A stretch of 64,000 bases of DNA from Lachnospiraceae bacterium (GCA_004552595.1 SFNX01000005.1:51608-115607), one strand, 5' to 3'. Shown: positions 19,123 through 28,220, counted from the stretch's first letter. The notes: generated from the letters alone by a model not told the origin. Numbers and translations: made by a program.

Positions 19123-20247
19123 ATGAAAGAAAAGATTAAAAAACTATTTATTGAATATAATTTCAGAAAATATGATTTCTGGTTATTGCTCTTAACAATT
19201 GCAATCGGAATACTTGGGGTAGTATTTGTCGGAAGTGCTGATAATTCCAATATGGACAGGCAAAAATTCGGGCTTATTTTTGGATTATCACTTATGATAA
19301 TTATTTCATTTTTAAGCTACAGCTTTATCCTGAAGTTTTACTGGGTTATATACGTTGTATGTATTGCAATGCTTGTTCTTGTAAGATTATACGGCGATTC
19401 CGGAGGTGGCGCGGCACGATGGTTCGAGTTCGGAAGTCTTCGTTTTCAGCCATCCGAGCTTGTTAAAATTTTATTGATTTTATTTTATGCACAGTTTATT
19501 ATGAAGCGTGAGGACAATTTCAATTCTATTAGGAATATTTTGTTTAGTGTTGTCCTTGTTCTGCCGATTTTTTACATGATTTTTGAACAGCCTGACTTAT
19601 CGACTTCAATCATGATTTTAGTCATATTTGGCTCGGTTATGTTTATTGGCGGATTGAAATTAAGTGTAATTTTTGGTGCTCTCATTGTAGGTGTTCCTTC
19701 ACTTATCTTTGCCGTAAGCTATCTTATTAAAGATGATGTGACATTGCTTGACACTTACCAGAAAAACCGTATACTAGCATGGCTTCATCCTGAACAATAT
19801 GCTACTACGGAGGCTTACCAGACATTAAATGCCATTACTGCAATCGGTTCCGGCCAGTTGTCCGGAAAAGGACTAAATAATAACGTCATTGCTTCCGTTA
19901 AAAATGGTAATTTTATTTCCGAAGCACATACAGATATGATATTTGCTGTTATTGGTGAAGAAACGGGATTTATCGGTGCTTGTACCGTATTATTCCTTCT
20001 TCTGCTTATTGTTATTGAATGCATAAGAGTTGCAATTTCGGCAAAAGATATTGCCGGTTCAATAATTGCAGGTGGAATGGGATGCCTTATCGGTTTTCAG
20101 ACATTTATTAATATTGGTGTTGTTACGGGGTTACTTCCAAATACAGGACTTCCATTACCATTTGTCAGTTATGGATTAACATCTTTAGTTTCGTTACTGA
20201 TTGGTATGGGCTTTGTTATGAATGTCAGGTTACAGACACCAAAATAA
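19123..20247 (+). CDS. rodA: RodA/FtsW-family peptidoglycan glycosyltransferase
   Basis: A 374-residue SEDS protein with about ten membrane segments. Typical motifs are ARWFEFGSLRFQPSELVKI, PDLSTSIMILVIF, AYQTLNAITAIGSGQLSGKG, HTDMIFAVIGEE and the C-terminal NTGLPLPFVSYGLTSL. It polymerises glycan strands with a class B PBP, probably the one encoded upstream. RodA is favoured over FtsW by the mre context. Confidence 0.95.
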   Translation: MKEKIKKLFIEYNFRKYDFWLLLLTIAIGILGVVFVGSADNSNMDRQKFGLIFGLSLMIIISFLSYSFILKFYWVIYVVCIAMLVLVRLYGDSGGGAARWFEFGSLRFQPSELVKILLILFYAQFIMKREDNFNSIRNILFSVVLVLPIFYMIFEQPDLSTSIMILVIFGSVMFIGGLKLSVIFGALIVGVPSLIFAVSYLIKDDVTLLDTYQKNRILAWLHPEQYATTEAYQTLNAITAIGSGQLSGKGLNNNVIASVKNGNFISEAHTDMIFAVIGEETGFIGACTVLFLLLLIVIECIRVAISAKDIAGSIIAGGMGCLIGFQTFINIGVVTGLLPNTGLPLPFVSYGLTSLVSLLIGMGFVMNVRLQTPK

Positions 20248-20270
20248 TATAAATATTTAAGGAGAATGGT

Positions 20271-20666
20271 ATGAATATTGGATTAATTGCACATGATTCT
20301 AAGAAAAAGCTTATGCAGAATTTGTGTATAGCATATATGGGCATATTATCAAAACATGAATTATTTGCTACAGGTACTACGGGGAGACTAATTGAAGAGG
20401 TAACAAATCTTACTGTCCATAAATATCTTGCCGGACATCTTGGCGGAGAACAGCAAATTGGTGCACAAATTGAGCATAATGAAATTGATGTACTGATTTT
20501 TCTTCGTGATCCTTTGTCACCTAAATCACATGAACCTGATGTTGCATATCTATTAAGATTATGTGATATGTATAACATCCCACTTGCAACAAACCTTGCT
20601 ACCGCAGAATTATTGATTAAGTCACTTGAAAGAGGAGATATTGAGTGGCGTGAGATGTATAAATAA
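20271..20666 (+). CDS. mgsA: methylglyoxal synthase
   Basis: A 131-residue enzyme converting dihydroxyacetone phosphate to methylglyoxal, a glycolytic overflow bypass. The family signature is clear: GLIAHDSKKK, GTTGRLIEE, HLGGEQQIGAQI, FLRDPLSPKSHEPDV (catalytic Asp) and the C-terminal NLATAE. ATG 20271 has AAGGAG upstream. It is attached to the shape cluster, as seen elsewhere in Clostridia; its 3' end overlaps the next gene. Confidence 0.97.
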   Translation: MNIGLIAHDSKKKLMQNLCIAYMGILSKHELFATGTTGRLIEEVTNLTVHKYLAGHLGGEQQIGAQIEHNEIDVLIFLRDPLSPKSHEPDVAYLLRLCDMYNIPLATNLATAELLIKSLERGDIEWREMYK

Positions 20667-21630
20667 AAATCTTAAAGTTGTTTTATGTCTTTTGGTAATT
20701 TGTGCGTGCTTATCCGGTTGCAAAATTAATGAGTATGACCTGCCATATGATGTAAACAGCAATATAAGTGCATATAGTTTCGGAAGTACTCAGTCTGACA
20801 AAATGCTTACTTCATTTGCAAGTAATATTTGTGTTGTTAATGAAGATGTTAATTCTGATAAGGCTGATATTCCACGTACTGAAGCGGGTTGTCTGTTTAA
20901 TAGAACAGATAATACTACTGTTTATGCAAAATCGGCAAATGTTAAGCTTCATCCGGCATCTACTACAAAAGTAATGACAGCTATTCTTGCGTTAAAATAT
21001 GGTAAGCTTGATGATATTTTAACTGCATCCGAAAACGTAGAAATAAAAGAATCCGGTGCTCAGCTTTGTGGATTCAAGCAAGGAGACAAGGCGACGTTGG
21101 AACAAGTTCTTTACGGATTATTATTATATTCCGGTAATGACGCAGGTGTCATGATAGCAGAGTATGTCTCCGGATCAGAGGAAGCATTTGCAAAGCTTAT
21201 GAATGACGAGGCTAAAAAGCTTGGAGCAACAAATACAAATTTTGCGAATGCCCATGGACTTACCGATGACAGTCATCTTACTACAGCTTATGATTTGTAT
21301 ATTATATTTAATGAAGCACTGAAATACGATAAATTCAAAGAAATAATAAATACTAAGACATATAAAACAAGCTATTCATCTGCAAACGGCGGAACCAAAA
21401 ACTTAGATATAGAAAATACTAACAGATTTATCAATGGCAAGTATTCTGCGCCATCAGGGGTAACTGTAATTGGTGGTAAAACCGGTACTACAAAAGCTGC
21501 CGGAGGATGCCTTTTATTATATTCAATAAACAGCAGTTCAAATGATGAATATATTTCTGTTGTAATGAAATCGGAAAATGTTGATTCAATGTATGAAGAT
21601 ACGTCATCATTACTAATTCTTGAGAATTAA
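20650..21630 (+). CDS. D-alanyl-D-alanine carboxypeptidase (S11 family), predicted lipoprotein
   Basis: A 326-residue low-molecular-mass PBP that trims pentapeptide stems. Active-site motifs are STTK (104-107), SGN (161-163) and KTG (277-279). The N-terminus MRCINKNLKVVLCLLVICAC ends in lipobox LSGC (21-24), so it should be a membrane-anchored lipoprotein, unlike DacA proteins held by a C-terminal helix. GTG 20650 gives this signal peptide and has AGAGGAG 12 bases upstream; TTGs at 20626 and 20641 are poorer choices. It overlaps mgsA by 17 bases. Confidence 0.92.
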   Translation: MRCINKNLKVVLCLLVICACLSGCKINEYDLPYDVNSNISAYSFGSTQSDKMLTSFASNICVVNEDVNSDKADIPRTEAGCLFNRTDNTTVYAKSANVKLHPASTTKVMTAILALKYGKLDDILTASENVEIKESGAQLCGFKQGDKATLEQVLYGLLLYSGNDAGVMIAEYVSGSEEAFAKLMNDEAKKLGATNTNFANAHGLTDDSHLTTAYDLYIIFNEALKYDKFKEIINTKTYKTSYSSANGGTKNLDIENTNRFINGKYSAPSGVTVIGGKTGTTKAAGGCLLLYSINSSSNDEYISVVMKSENVDSMYEDTSSLLILEN

Positions 21631-21634
21631 TAGG

Positions 21635-21663
21635 TTGTGTTTTTGTACAAAATAAACTATAAT
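21635..21663 (+). promoter_or_regulatory. sigma-A-type promoter before the small P-loop gene
   Basis: TTGTGT (21635-21640), 17-base spacer, TATAAT (21658-21663). Transcription would begin about 50 bases before the ATG at 21722. Confidence 0.7.
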
Positions 21664-21721
21664 CAGAATATGAAATTGAAGTAGAAATACTTTGAAATAT
21701 CACTTTAAAGGAGGACCTTTA

Positions 21722-22144
21722 ATGGTACACTTAATCGTAGGAGAAAAAGGTAAAGGTAAGACAAAACATCTTTTAGACAAGGTTAACAGTGCCGTCAAGA
21801 CTGCTTCTGGCAATATTGTATATCTTGATAAGAATTCAAAGCATATGTATGAATTAAAGAATGCAATACGTTTAATTGCCACATCAGAATATCCTATCAG
21901 CAATACGGATGAATTTATGGGATTTATCTGTGGTATTGTTTCACAGGATCATGACATTGAAGAGATGTATTTAGACAGCTTCAGAATTGTTGCATTCATT
22001 GATGATGATAATAAAATTAAAGCTGTTTTAGATAAGCTTTCTAAGATAAGCGATCAGTTTAAGGTTAACTTCACAATCAGCATTTCAGTTGATGAATCAG
22101 AAGTACCGGCTGAGTATAAATCAAATATTATTGTTTCACTTTAA
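21722..22144 (+). CDS. small P-loop protein of unknown function
   Basis: A 140-residue protein starting MVHLIVGEKGKGKTKHLL; GEKGKGKT at residues 7-14 is a GxxxxGKT nucleotide-binding loop. There is no Walker B as clear as the P-loop and no membrane segment. Similar short proteins are sometimes called twitching-motility or ATP-binding protein in Clostridia without evidence. ATG 21722 is chosen for the strong AAAGGAGG seven bases upstream. It has its own promoter and a hairpin downstream, so it is likely a single-gene unit. Function not recognised. Confidence 0.82.
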   Translation: MVHLIVGEKGKGKTKHLLDKVNSAVKTASGNIVYLDKNSKHMYELKNAIRLIATSEYPISNTDEFMGFICGIVSQDHDIEEMYLDSFRIVAFIDDDNKIKAVLDKLSKISDQFKVNFTISISVDESEVPAEYKSNIIVSL

Positions 22145-22157
22145 TTAAAATTATTTT

Positions 22158-22190
22158 TTAGAAAAGCCTCGTAAATCGAGGCTTTTCTAA
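22158..22190 (+). terminator. hairpin terminator after the P-loop gene
   Basis: A 14-bp stem (22158-22171 with 22177-22190; core GAAAAGCCTCG) with a five-base loop. The T-rich part lies inside the stem and no long T-run follows, so termination strength is uncertain. Confidence 0.62.
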
Positions 22191-22231
22191 TGTTGTGTAA
22201 GAATAACGGTAATTATATCGTTTTAATATAA

Positions 22232-23722
22232 ATGGCAGGAAATAAAAGTAAACACCCTGAAAGAAGAAAACAAAGGGTGCCTGAAAACAAAAAAAGAAAA
22301 CAGCGTCAATCAAAAAAAGTCAGAAATGATAAAAATCAAAGAAATGACAACGTTGTAGTGTACAAGCCTCCGGTTAATATTAATCTGGGACTTGGTATTT
22401 TTGTATTGCTGATTGGTTATCTGGCAATTATTATTATTTCATATTTAAAAAGTAAACCTATCACACCATATGAAGTATCTATGGGTTCTCTTGCTGTTAA
22501 TAACACATATACCGGTGTGGCTTTAAGAGAAGAAGTACTTGTAAGTGCTGATTATTCAGGATATGTAAATTATTATGCCCGAGAAGGAGAGAAGGTCTCA
22601 AAGGGGACTATGATTTATACTATTGACTCTACCGGAAAACTCTCTGATGTTGTAGGGACTGATAATACAAGTGAAAATAAACTGTCTGACAATGATTTGT
22701 TTGAAATAAAGAGCGATATTTCCGAATTCGCCAACAGCTTTGATCCTATCAATTTTAATCATACATATAATTTCAAATACGATATCGAAGGAACTGTATT
22801 AAAGCTTGAAAATTACAGAGTATTATCCGGTATTGAGAAAATAAATTCTGCAAATTATTCAGATGCAGTAAGCTTTGGCTATGCGCCTACATCAGGTGTA
22901 TTAGTATATGCAGTTGATGGGTATGAACAGTTAAAGGCTGAAGACTTAACTCCGGAAATGCTTGATTCAACTCAATATGTTCGTTCACAATTTCATTCAG
23001 GAGACCTTATAGCTGATAATGATAATGCATATAAGCTTGTAACAAGTGAAAACTGGTCAATTGTTATTGAAATTGATGAAGCAAGAGCTAAAGAACTTGA
23101 AGATGAAACATATGTTGAAGTAAGATTCCTTAAAAATAATTATAAATCATGGGCTGCAACAACAATTCTTCATCAAAATGGAGCAACGTATTTAAAGCTT
23201 GATTTTAATAATTCTATGATAACATTTGCATCTGACAGATTTATTGAGATAGAGCTATTGTTAAATACACAAAGCGGACTTAAGATTCCAAATTCCGCAA
23301 TTGTCGAAAGAGCCTTTTATCTTATTCCTGAAAAATATTATACCGAAGGCGGAAGTCAGGGGAATCCCGGATTTATCAGAGAATCATATTTAGAGGATGG
23401 TTCTAAATCAACTGAATTTGTCGATGCGGAAGTATATGCGTTTGTAGACGGCTACTACTATGTTGATGAATCGTTATTTAATGTTGGCGATAAGCTACTA
23501 ATGCCTGATTCCGAAGCAACATATACTGTAAGTAAGCAGGATACACTTGTAGGCGTATTCAATATTAATAAAGGATATGCTGATTTTAAAGAAATCACTA
23601 TTCTTAATGCCAATGATGAATATTCCATTGTTAAATCCAATTCAGAATATGGACTTAATGTTTATGACCATATTGTTCTAAAAGGTGATACAGTATCTGA
23701 TAGAGATTTTATATATGAGTAA
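22232..23722 (+). CDS. HlyD-like membrane-anchored adaptor protein
   Basis: A 496-residue protein. A strongly basic cytoplasmic tail (residues 1-45) precedes one membrane helix (~50-70) and a large outside domain with a biotinyl/lipoyl-like hairpin start (GVALREEVLVSADYSGYVNYYAREGEKVSKGTMIY is split here only for description). The second lipoyl-like half and a beta-barrel region follow (LKIPNSAIVERAFYLIP). It is not next to an ABC exporter. Its neighbours are yggS and sepF, and this order recurs in Clostridia, hinting at a cell-envelope or division link. The specific role is unknown. Confidence 0.78.
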   Translation: MAGNKSKHPERRKQRVPENKKRKQRQSKKVRNDKNQRNDNVVVYKPPVNINLGLGIFVLLIGYLAIIIISYLKSKPITPYEVSMGSLAVNNTYTGVALREEVLVSADYSGYVNYYAREGEKVSKGTMIYTIDSTGKLSDVVGTDNTSENKLSDNDLFEIKSDISEFANSFDPINFNHTYNFKYDIEGTVLKLENYRVLSGIEKINSANYSDAVSFGYAPTSGVLVYAVDGYEQLKAEDLTPEMLDSTQYVRSQFHSGDLIADNDNAYKLVTSENWSIVIEIDEARAKELEDETYVEVRFLKNNYKSWAATTILHQNGATYLKLDFNNSMITFASDRFIEIELLLNTQSGLKIPNSAIVERAFYLIPEKYYTEGGSQGNPGFIRESYLEDGSKSTEFVDAEVYAFVDGYYYVDESLFNVGDKLLMPDSEATYTVSKQDTLVGVFNINKGYADFKEITILNANDEYSIVKSNSEYGLNVYDHIVLKGDTVSDRDFIYE

Positions 23723-23731
23723 GGATTACAT

Positions 23732-24424
23732 ATGATTAAAGATAACATTATTATAATTAAAAATGAAATTATAGAAGCATTAAAAAAATCCGGTAGAAAC
23801 GAAAATGAAGCATCGCTTATTGCAGTCTCTAAAACAAAGCCTGTAAATATGATTAAGGAAGCATATGATTGTGGGATGAGAGATTTTGGCGAAAACAAGG
23901 TTCAAGAACTCGTTGACAAATATGACAGGCTGCCAAATGATATCAGATGGCATTTAATAGGTCATCTTCAGACTAATAAAGTCAAATATATTATTGATAA
24001 AGCATATTTGATTCATAGCGTTGATTCATATAAACTTGCAAAAGAAATAAGTAAAGAAGCATTAAAGAAAAATGTTACCGCAAATATTCTTATTGAGGTA
24101 AACGTAGCTTCAGAAGAATCAAAGTATGGCGTAAGTGTTGAAGAATGTGAATCTTTAATCATTTTAATATCAAAACTACCTGGAATTTGCATTAAAGGAT
24201 TAATGACTGTTGCACCTTTCGTTAAAAATGAAGAAGACAACAGACTGGTCTTTAGGAAATTAAAGCAATTATTTATTGACATTAAAGAGAAAAACATAGA
24301 TAATGTATTTATGGAAATTATGTCTATGGGTATGTCCGGTGATTATCGGGTCGCAGTAGAAGAAGGGGCTACTTATGTACGTGTAGGCACTAAGATTTTC
24401 GGTGAACGTAACTATAATCTTTAG
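23732..24424 (+). CDS. yggS: YggS/PROSC-family PLP homeostasis protein
   Basis: A 230-residue PLP-binding single-domain protein with alanine-racemase-like barrel but no known catalysis; it controls free PLP levels. Marks are LIAVSKTKP (PLP lysine), FGENKVQEL, WHLIGHLQTNKVKYI, SVDSYKLA, GLMTVAP and SMGMSGDYRVAVEEGATYVRVG. It lies directly before sepF, the usual Gram-positive arrangement. Confidence 0.97.
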   Translation: MIKDNIIIIKNEIIEALKKSGRNENEASLIAVSKTKPVNMIKEAYDCGMRDFGENKVQELVDKYDRLPNDIRWHLIGHLQTNKVKYIIDKAYLIHSVDSYKLAKEISKEALKKNVTANILIEVNVASEESKYGVSVEECESLIILISKLPGICIKGLMTVAPFVKNEEDNRLVFRKLKQLFIDIKEKNIDNVFMEIMSMGMSGDYRVAVEEGATYVRVGTKIFGERNYNL

Positions 24425-24464
24425 TATTATTTTGGGGAGATAAGTGAAATAAAGGAGAATTAAA

Positions 24465-24971
24465 ATGGGATTTATGGATAAACTTCTCGGATCAATGCAT
24501 TACGATGATGATTTTGATGACGATGAAGAATATTATGATGATGACGAAGTCGAAGAGGCGCCAAGAAAATCAAGAGCCATGAGATCTGCGGATATGGATG
24601 ACGATTACGAAGAGCCTAGAAAATCCTCAAGATCAACCTATAATGGCCCTAGAAAAGGAAGCGCCAAGACAATGTCAAATGGGATGCAGGTCGTTGTAAT
24701 TAAGCCTACATCGGTTGACGAAGCAAGAGAGATAACTCAGACTCTTTTAGAAAATCGTACTGTAGTACTTAATATGGAAGGACTTGATATGGACATTGCT
24801 CAGCGAATCATAGATTTTACTTCGGGTTCTACATATGCTATAGATGGCACTTTACAGAAAATATCAAATATGATTTTTATTGTTACACCTAAGAGTGTTG
24901 GTGTTTCTGGGGATTTCCAGGAAATATTGGCAGGTCAGTTTGATGTTCCATCGCTAAGAAACAAGTTTTAA
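24465..24971 (+). CDS. sepF: cell division protein SepF
   Basis: A 168-residue FtsZ membrane anchor. The N-terminal MGFMDKLLGSM is the expected membrane-inserting amphipathic helix, followed by an acidic and Ser/Arg-rich linker (~12-68). The SepF core follows (VVVIKPTSVDEAREI, VVLNMEGLDMDIAQRIIDF, GFxxGxxYAIDG-like GSTYAIDGTLQKI). AAAGGAG lies upstream. It sits with yggS and before a terminator. Confidence 0.96.
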   Translation: MGFMDKLLGSMHYDDDFDDDEEYYDDDEVEEAPRKSRAMRSADMDDDYEEPRKSSRSTYNGPRKGSAKTMSNGMQVVVIKPTSVDEAREITQTLLENRTVVLNMEGLDMDIAQRIIDFTSGSTYAIDGTLQKISNMIFIVTPKSVGVSGDFQEILAGQFDVPSLRNKF

Positions 24972-24975
24972 ATTT

Positions 24976-25002
24976 ATCCCCCTTATTTAGGGGGATTTTT
25001 TG
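24976..25002 (+). terminator. rho-independent terminator after sepF
   Basis: A 7-bp stem (ATCCCCC, 24976-24982, with 24990-24996), a seven-base loop and a six-T run. Confidence 0.87.
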
Positions 25003-25018
25003 TTTTGGAGGATTTTAT

Positions 25019-25645
25019 ATGAATACTATTATTACTATTTCAAGAGATTTTGGCTCTAACGGCAGAGAAATCGGTAAAAGAGTTGCTGAAAAGTTATCTA
25101 TAAAGTGGTATGACAAAGATTTAATGAAGAGAGCCGCTGAAAAAAGTGGTTTATGTACTGAAATTTTTGAAAACCATGATGAAAAACCAACTTCAAGCTT
25201 TTTATATAATTTAGTAATGGACACTTATTCTTTTGGATATTCATCTTCAAATTATATTGATATGCCTATCGGACATAAAGTTTTTTTGGCTCAGTTTGAT
25301 GCAATTAAAGCAATTGCAGATGAGGGCCCATGTGTAATAATCGGTCGTTGTGCAGATTATGCACTTCAAGATAGGGATAACTGTATTAACTTATTTATTC
25401 ATAGTGATTTTGATGTCAGAGTTAAACACATTATGGAAAGATACAATCTTAGTGAAGACAAAGCTAAAGATATGATTAACAAAAAAGATAAACAGCGTGC
25501 AAATTACTATAACTTTTATTCAAATAAAAAGTGGGGCAAAGCTGAATCTTATGATTTAAGTATTGACAGTTCAATACTTGGAATAGACGGAACAGTTGAT
25601 TTGATTTGTTATTTAGTAAATGAATTTGAGAAGAAGAACAGCTAA
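25019..25645 (+). CDS. cytidylate-kinase-like family protein
   Basis: A 208-residue P-loop kinase relative. The N-terminus ITISRDFGSNGREIGKRVAE carries the GSxGxxI loop that replaces the classic Walker A, followed by WYDKDLMKRAAEKSG, VIIGRCADYAL and FIHSDFDVRVKHIM with DKQRANYY. These proteins resemble Cmk (AAA_26/cytidylate kinase-like) but the true substrate is not known. GGAGG lies upstream. Confidence 0.9.
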   Translation: MNTIITISRDFGSNGREIGKRVAEKLSIKWYDKDLMKRAAEKSGLCTEIFENHDEKPTSSFLYNLVMDTYSFGYSSSNYIDMPIGHKVFLAQFDAIKAIADEGPCVIIGRCADYALQDRDNCINLFIHSDFDVRVKHIMERYNLSEDKAKDMINKKDKQRANYYNFYSNKKWGKAESYDLSIDSSILGIDGTVDLICYLVNEFEKKNS

Positions 25646-25656
25646 AGGTAGGTTTT

Positions 25657-27018
25657 ATGAAGCATTTTGATAAAAAAATAAAACAGGCAGGTATAATCAG
25701 TTTATTAGTCATATGTGGAGGAATACTGTTTTATTATTGCTTATTTAACAGTGAGAGCTTCTTTTCAATAGGAACTAAAGTTTTCACTATATTAATGCCT
25801 TTTATTTACGGCTTTTTTATCGCATATATTCTAAATCCGGTAATGATTTTTATAGAAGAAAAGATAATACTGCCTCTTAGAAAAAAATTAAGCAAAAAAA
25901 GTATTAAGAATAAATCTGTAATCAGATTAATTTCTGTAATTCTTACAGTTGCATTCTTTTTATCAATAGTGTATGCACTTATAATAATGGTATTTCCTCA
26001 GGTATTTGAAAGTATCCAGAGTATTGCTCTAAAATGCCCTGATTATTTTAACAGGTTTAATAGCTGGCTCAATAAATTTATTGAAAATAATAAAGATTTA
26101 GCAAAAATTATTGCACCATATATGGCTGATGTAGAAACATGGTTCATTGATAATGTATTACCTAATCTTCAGGAATGGGTTACAAATGCATCAACAAATA
26201 TAATAGGTGGTGTTTATACTACAATTTCACAGTTGATTAAATTTGTGCTTGGAATAATTATTGCAATATTCTTGCTTTTAAATAAGGAATTGTATTGTGC
26301 ACAGAGTAAAAAGATAATATATGCCGTATTAAGAGAAGAAAGAGCAAATAATCTTATAAATAATGTCAGATTTGCCAATAAAACATTCGGTGGATTCTTA
26401 AACGGTAAAATTGTCGATTCACTAATAATTGGAATTCTTACATTTATTGTACTTTCAATATTTAAAATACCTTATACAATGCTTATTTCGGTTGTTGTAG
26501 GCGTTACAAATATTATTCCATATTTTGGACCAATGTTAGGTGCAATTCCTTCAGTTATTATTCTTTTAATGGTAAATCCAAGAAAAGCACTGTGGTTTTT
26601 AATTATTGTAGTAATAATTCAGCAGCTTGACGGAAACTTTATCGGGCCAAAAATACTTGGTGAATCAACCGGCTTATCAAGCTTTTGGGTTATATTTGCA
26701 ATTACTGTTTTTGGCGGATTCTTCGGCGTATTCGGTATGTTTATAGGTGTCCCGTTATTTGCAGTAATATACGCCGCAATTCGTACATTTGTAAATGAAC
26801 GGCTTAGAAAAAAACTGCTTCCTGACTCAACAAAATTTTATATTGATTCAGATTATCATTCAGATGATTATATTACTAATTCCGGAAAAGAGATTAAATT
26901 TGTTAAAAAGACATTTGAAAACATTTATGTTGAAGGAAAAGGCAAACGCGTAATAGTTACAATTGATAAAGATGAAAATCAAATGGATTCTGATTCGGAT
27001 TCAAGTTCTGATTCTTAA
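25657..27018 (+). CDS. AI-2E family (TerC/PerM-like) membrane transporter
   Basis: A 453-residue permease with about eight membrane segments. Family features are the N-terminal pair of helices, a ~100-residue outside loop, FVGVxNIIPYFGP-like VVGVTNIIPYFGPMLGAIPS, QQLDGNFIGPKILGES and GLSSFWVIFAI. Some relatives export AI-2 or act as Na+/H+ antiporters; the substrate here is unknown. The C-terminal ~70 residues are hydrophilic and end in an Asp/Ser-rich tail. It starts 11 bases after the kinase-like gene. Confidence 0.93.
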   Translation: MKHFDKKIKQAGIISLLVICGGILFYYCLFNSESFFSIGTKVFTILMPFIYGFFIAYILNPVMIFIEEKIILPLRKKLSKKSIKNKSVIRLISVILTVAFFLSIVYALIIMVFPQVFESIQSIALKCPDYFNRFNSWLNKFIENNKDLAKIIAPYMADVETWFIDNVLPNLQEWVTNASTNIIGGVYTTISQLIKFVLGIIIAIFLLLNKELYCAQSKKIIYAVLREERANNLINNVRFANKTFGGFLNGKIVDSLIIGILTFIVLSIFKIPYTMLISVVVGVTNIIPYFGPMLGAIPSVIILLMVNPRKALWFLIIVVIIQQLDGNFIGPKILGESTGLSSFWVIFAITVFGGFFGVFGMFIGVPLFAVIYAAIRTFVNERLRKKLLPDSTKFYIDSDYHSDDYITNSGKEIKFVKKTFENIYVEGKGKRVIVTIDKDENQMDSDSDSSSDS

Positions 27019-27060
27019 TGAAATATATAAATAATCAGAAAGTTAAGGTGTAATTTCAAA

Positions 27061-28161
27061 ATGGAAGAAATAAATGTATTAACAAAAACAGATAATAATA
27101 AGTCATATAATATTATTTTAGATAATTCATATGTTAATTTAGCAAATAAATTAAAGGAATTATATCCTGAAAAAGTAAAAGTCTGTATTATAACTGACAG
27201 TAATGTTGCTCCGCTGTATTTAGAACAGCTAAAATCCGCAGTTTCAGATGTATTTTCTAAGGTTCATGACTTTACATTTGAAGCAGGAGAGGAGTCTAAA
27301 AATCTTGATGTAATAAATGAAGCATATGAAGGATTAATTGATCATCATTTTAATAGAAAAGATGTCTTAATTGCACTCGGCGGTGGCGTTACAGGTGATA
27401 TGACCGGATATATAGCTGCCACTTATATGCGTGGAATTGATTTTATTCAGGTTCCAACGACACTTTTATCGATGGTTGATTCAAGTATAGGTGGTAAAAC
27501 AGGCGTAGATTATAAACAATACAAAAATATGATTGGTGCGTTTAAGATGCCTCGATTGGTTTACATAAATACATCTGTACTTAAAACATTAAGTGATTTG
27601 CAATTTGCATCAGGTATGGCTGAGGTTCTTAAAGCAGGTTTACTTAAAGATGCTAATTTTTATGAATGGACAATCAATAATTTTCTTGAAATTAATGATA
27701 AAAACGAAGAAATCCTTACCAATATGATTAGGAAAAGTATCGAAATTAAGAAATTTATTGTTGAAAAGGATCCGTTTGAACAAGGTGACCGTGCATTACT
27801 TAATTTAGGACATACAGTTGGTCATGCAATTGAAAAATATATGAATTTTACAAAAGCTCATGGTGAATGTGTTGCGTTGGGTACAATTGTTGCAGCTTTC
27901 ATTTCTTATAAACGTGAAATGATTTCTATGGAAGACTTCTATGAAATCAGAGATATGTTTGTTCCTTTTAATTTACCTATATCAGTTGATGAAATTGATG
28001 CGGATGAAATAATCAGACTTACTAAGTCGGATAAAAAAGCAGAAAATGGATTTATCAAATTTATACTGCTTAAAAAGATTGGTAAAGCTGTAATTGTAAA
28101 AGATGTAAAAGATGAAGAAATCAAGAATGCAATTAATGAATTAATTGTTGAATGGGATTAA
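27061..28161 (+). CDS. aroB: 3-dehydroquinate synthase
   Basis: A 366-residue enzyme converting DAHP to 3-dehydroquinate, the second step of the shikimate pathway. NAD-binding GGGVTGDMTGYIAATYMRG, PTTLLSMVDSSIGGKTGVD (active-site Lys), the metal-ligand Glu in MAEVLKAG, GHTVGHAIE and HGECVALG (metal His) are all present. It is followed by a terminator, so it ends the plus-strand unit. Confidence 0.97.
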   Translation: MEEINVLTKTDNNKSYNIILDNSYVNLANKLKELYPEKVKVCIITDSNVAPLYLEQLKSAVSDVFSKVHDFTFEAGEESKNLDVINEAYEGLIDHHFNRKDVLIALGGGVTGDMTGYIAATYMRGIDFIQVPTTLLSMVDSSIGGKTGVDYKQYKNMIGAFKMPRLVYINTSVLKTLSDLQFASGMAEVLKAGLLKDANFYEWTINNFLEINDKNEEILTNMIRKSIEIKKFIVEKDPFEQGDRALLNLGHTVGHAIEKYMNFTKAHGECVALGTIVAAFISYKREMISMEDFYEIRDMFVPFNLPISVDEIDADEIIRLTKSDKKAENGFIKFILLKKIGKAVIVKDVKDEEIKNAINELIVEWD

Positions 28162-28168
28162 TTTTTTT

Positions 28169-28212
28169 ATAAGGCCTTAAGCAAATATAATTGACTTAGG
28201 GCTTTATTTTTT
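28169..28212 (+). terminator. rho-independent terminator after aroB
   Basis: A 13-bp stem with two G-T pairs (28169-28181 with 28195-28207), a 13-base loop and a T-run to 28212. The right arm overlaps the -35 region of the recombinase promoter. Confidence 0.85.
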
Positions 28213-28220
28213 GGTATAAT
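28191..28220 (+). promoter_or_regulatory. promoter for the tyrosine recombinase
   Basis: TTGACT (28191-28196), 18-base spacer, TATAAT (28215-28220) with an extended TGG just before it. It overlaps the aroB terminator. Confidence 0.75.
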
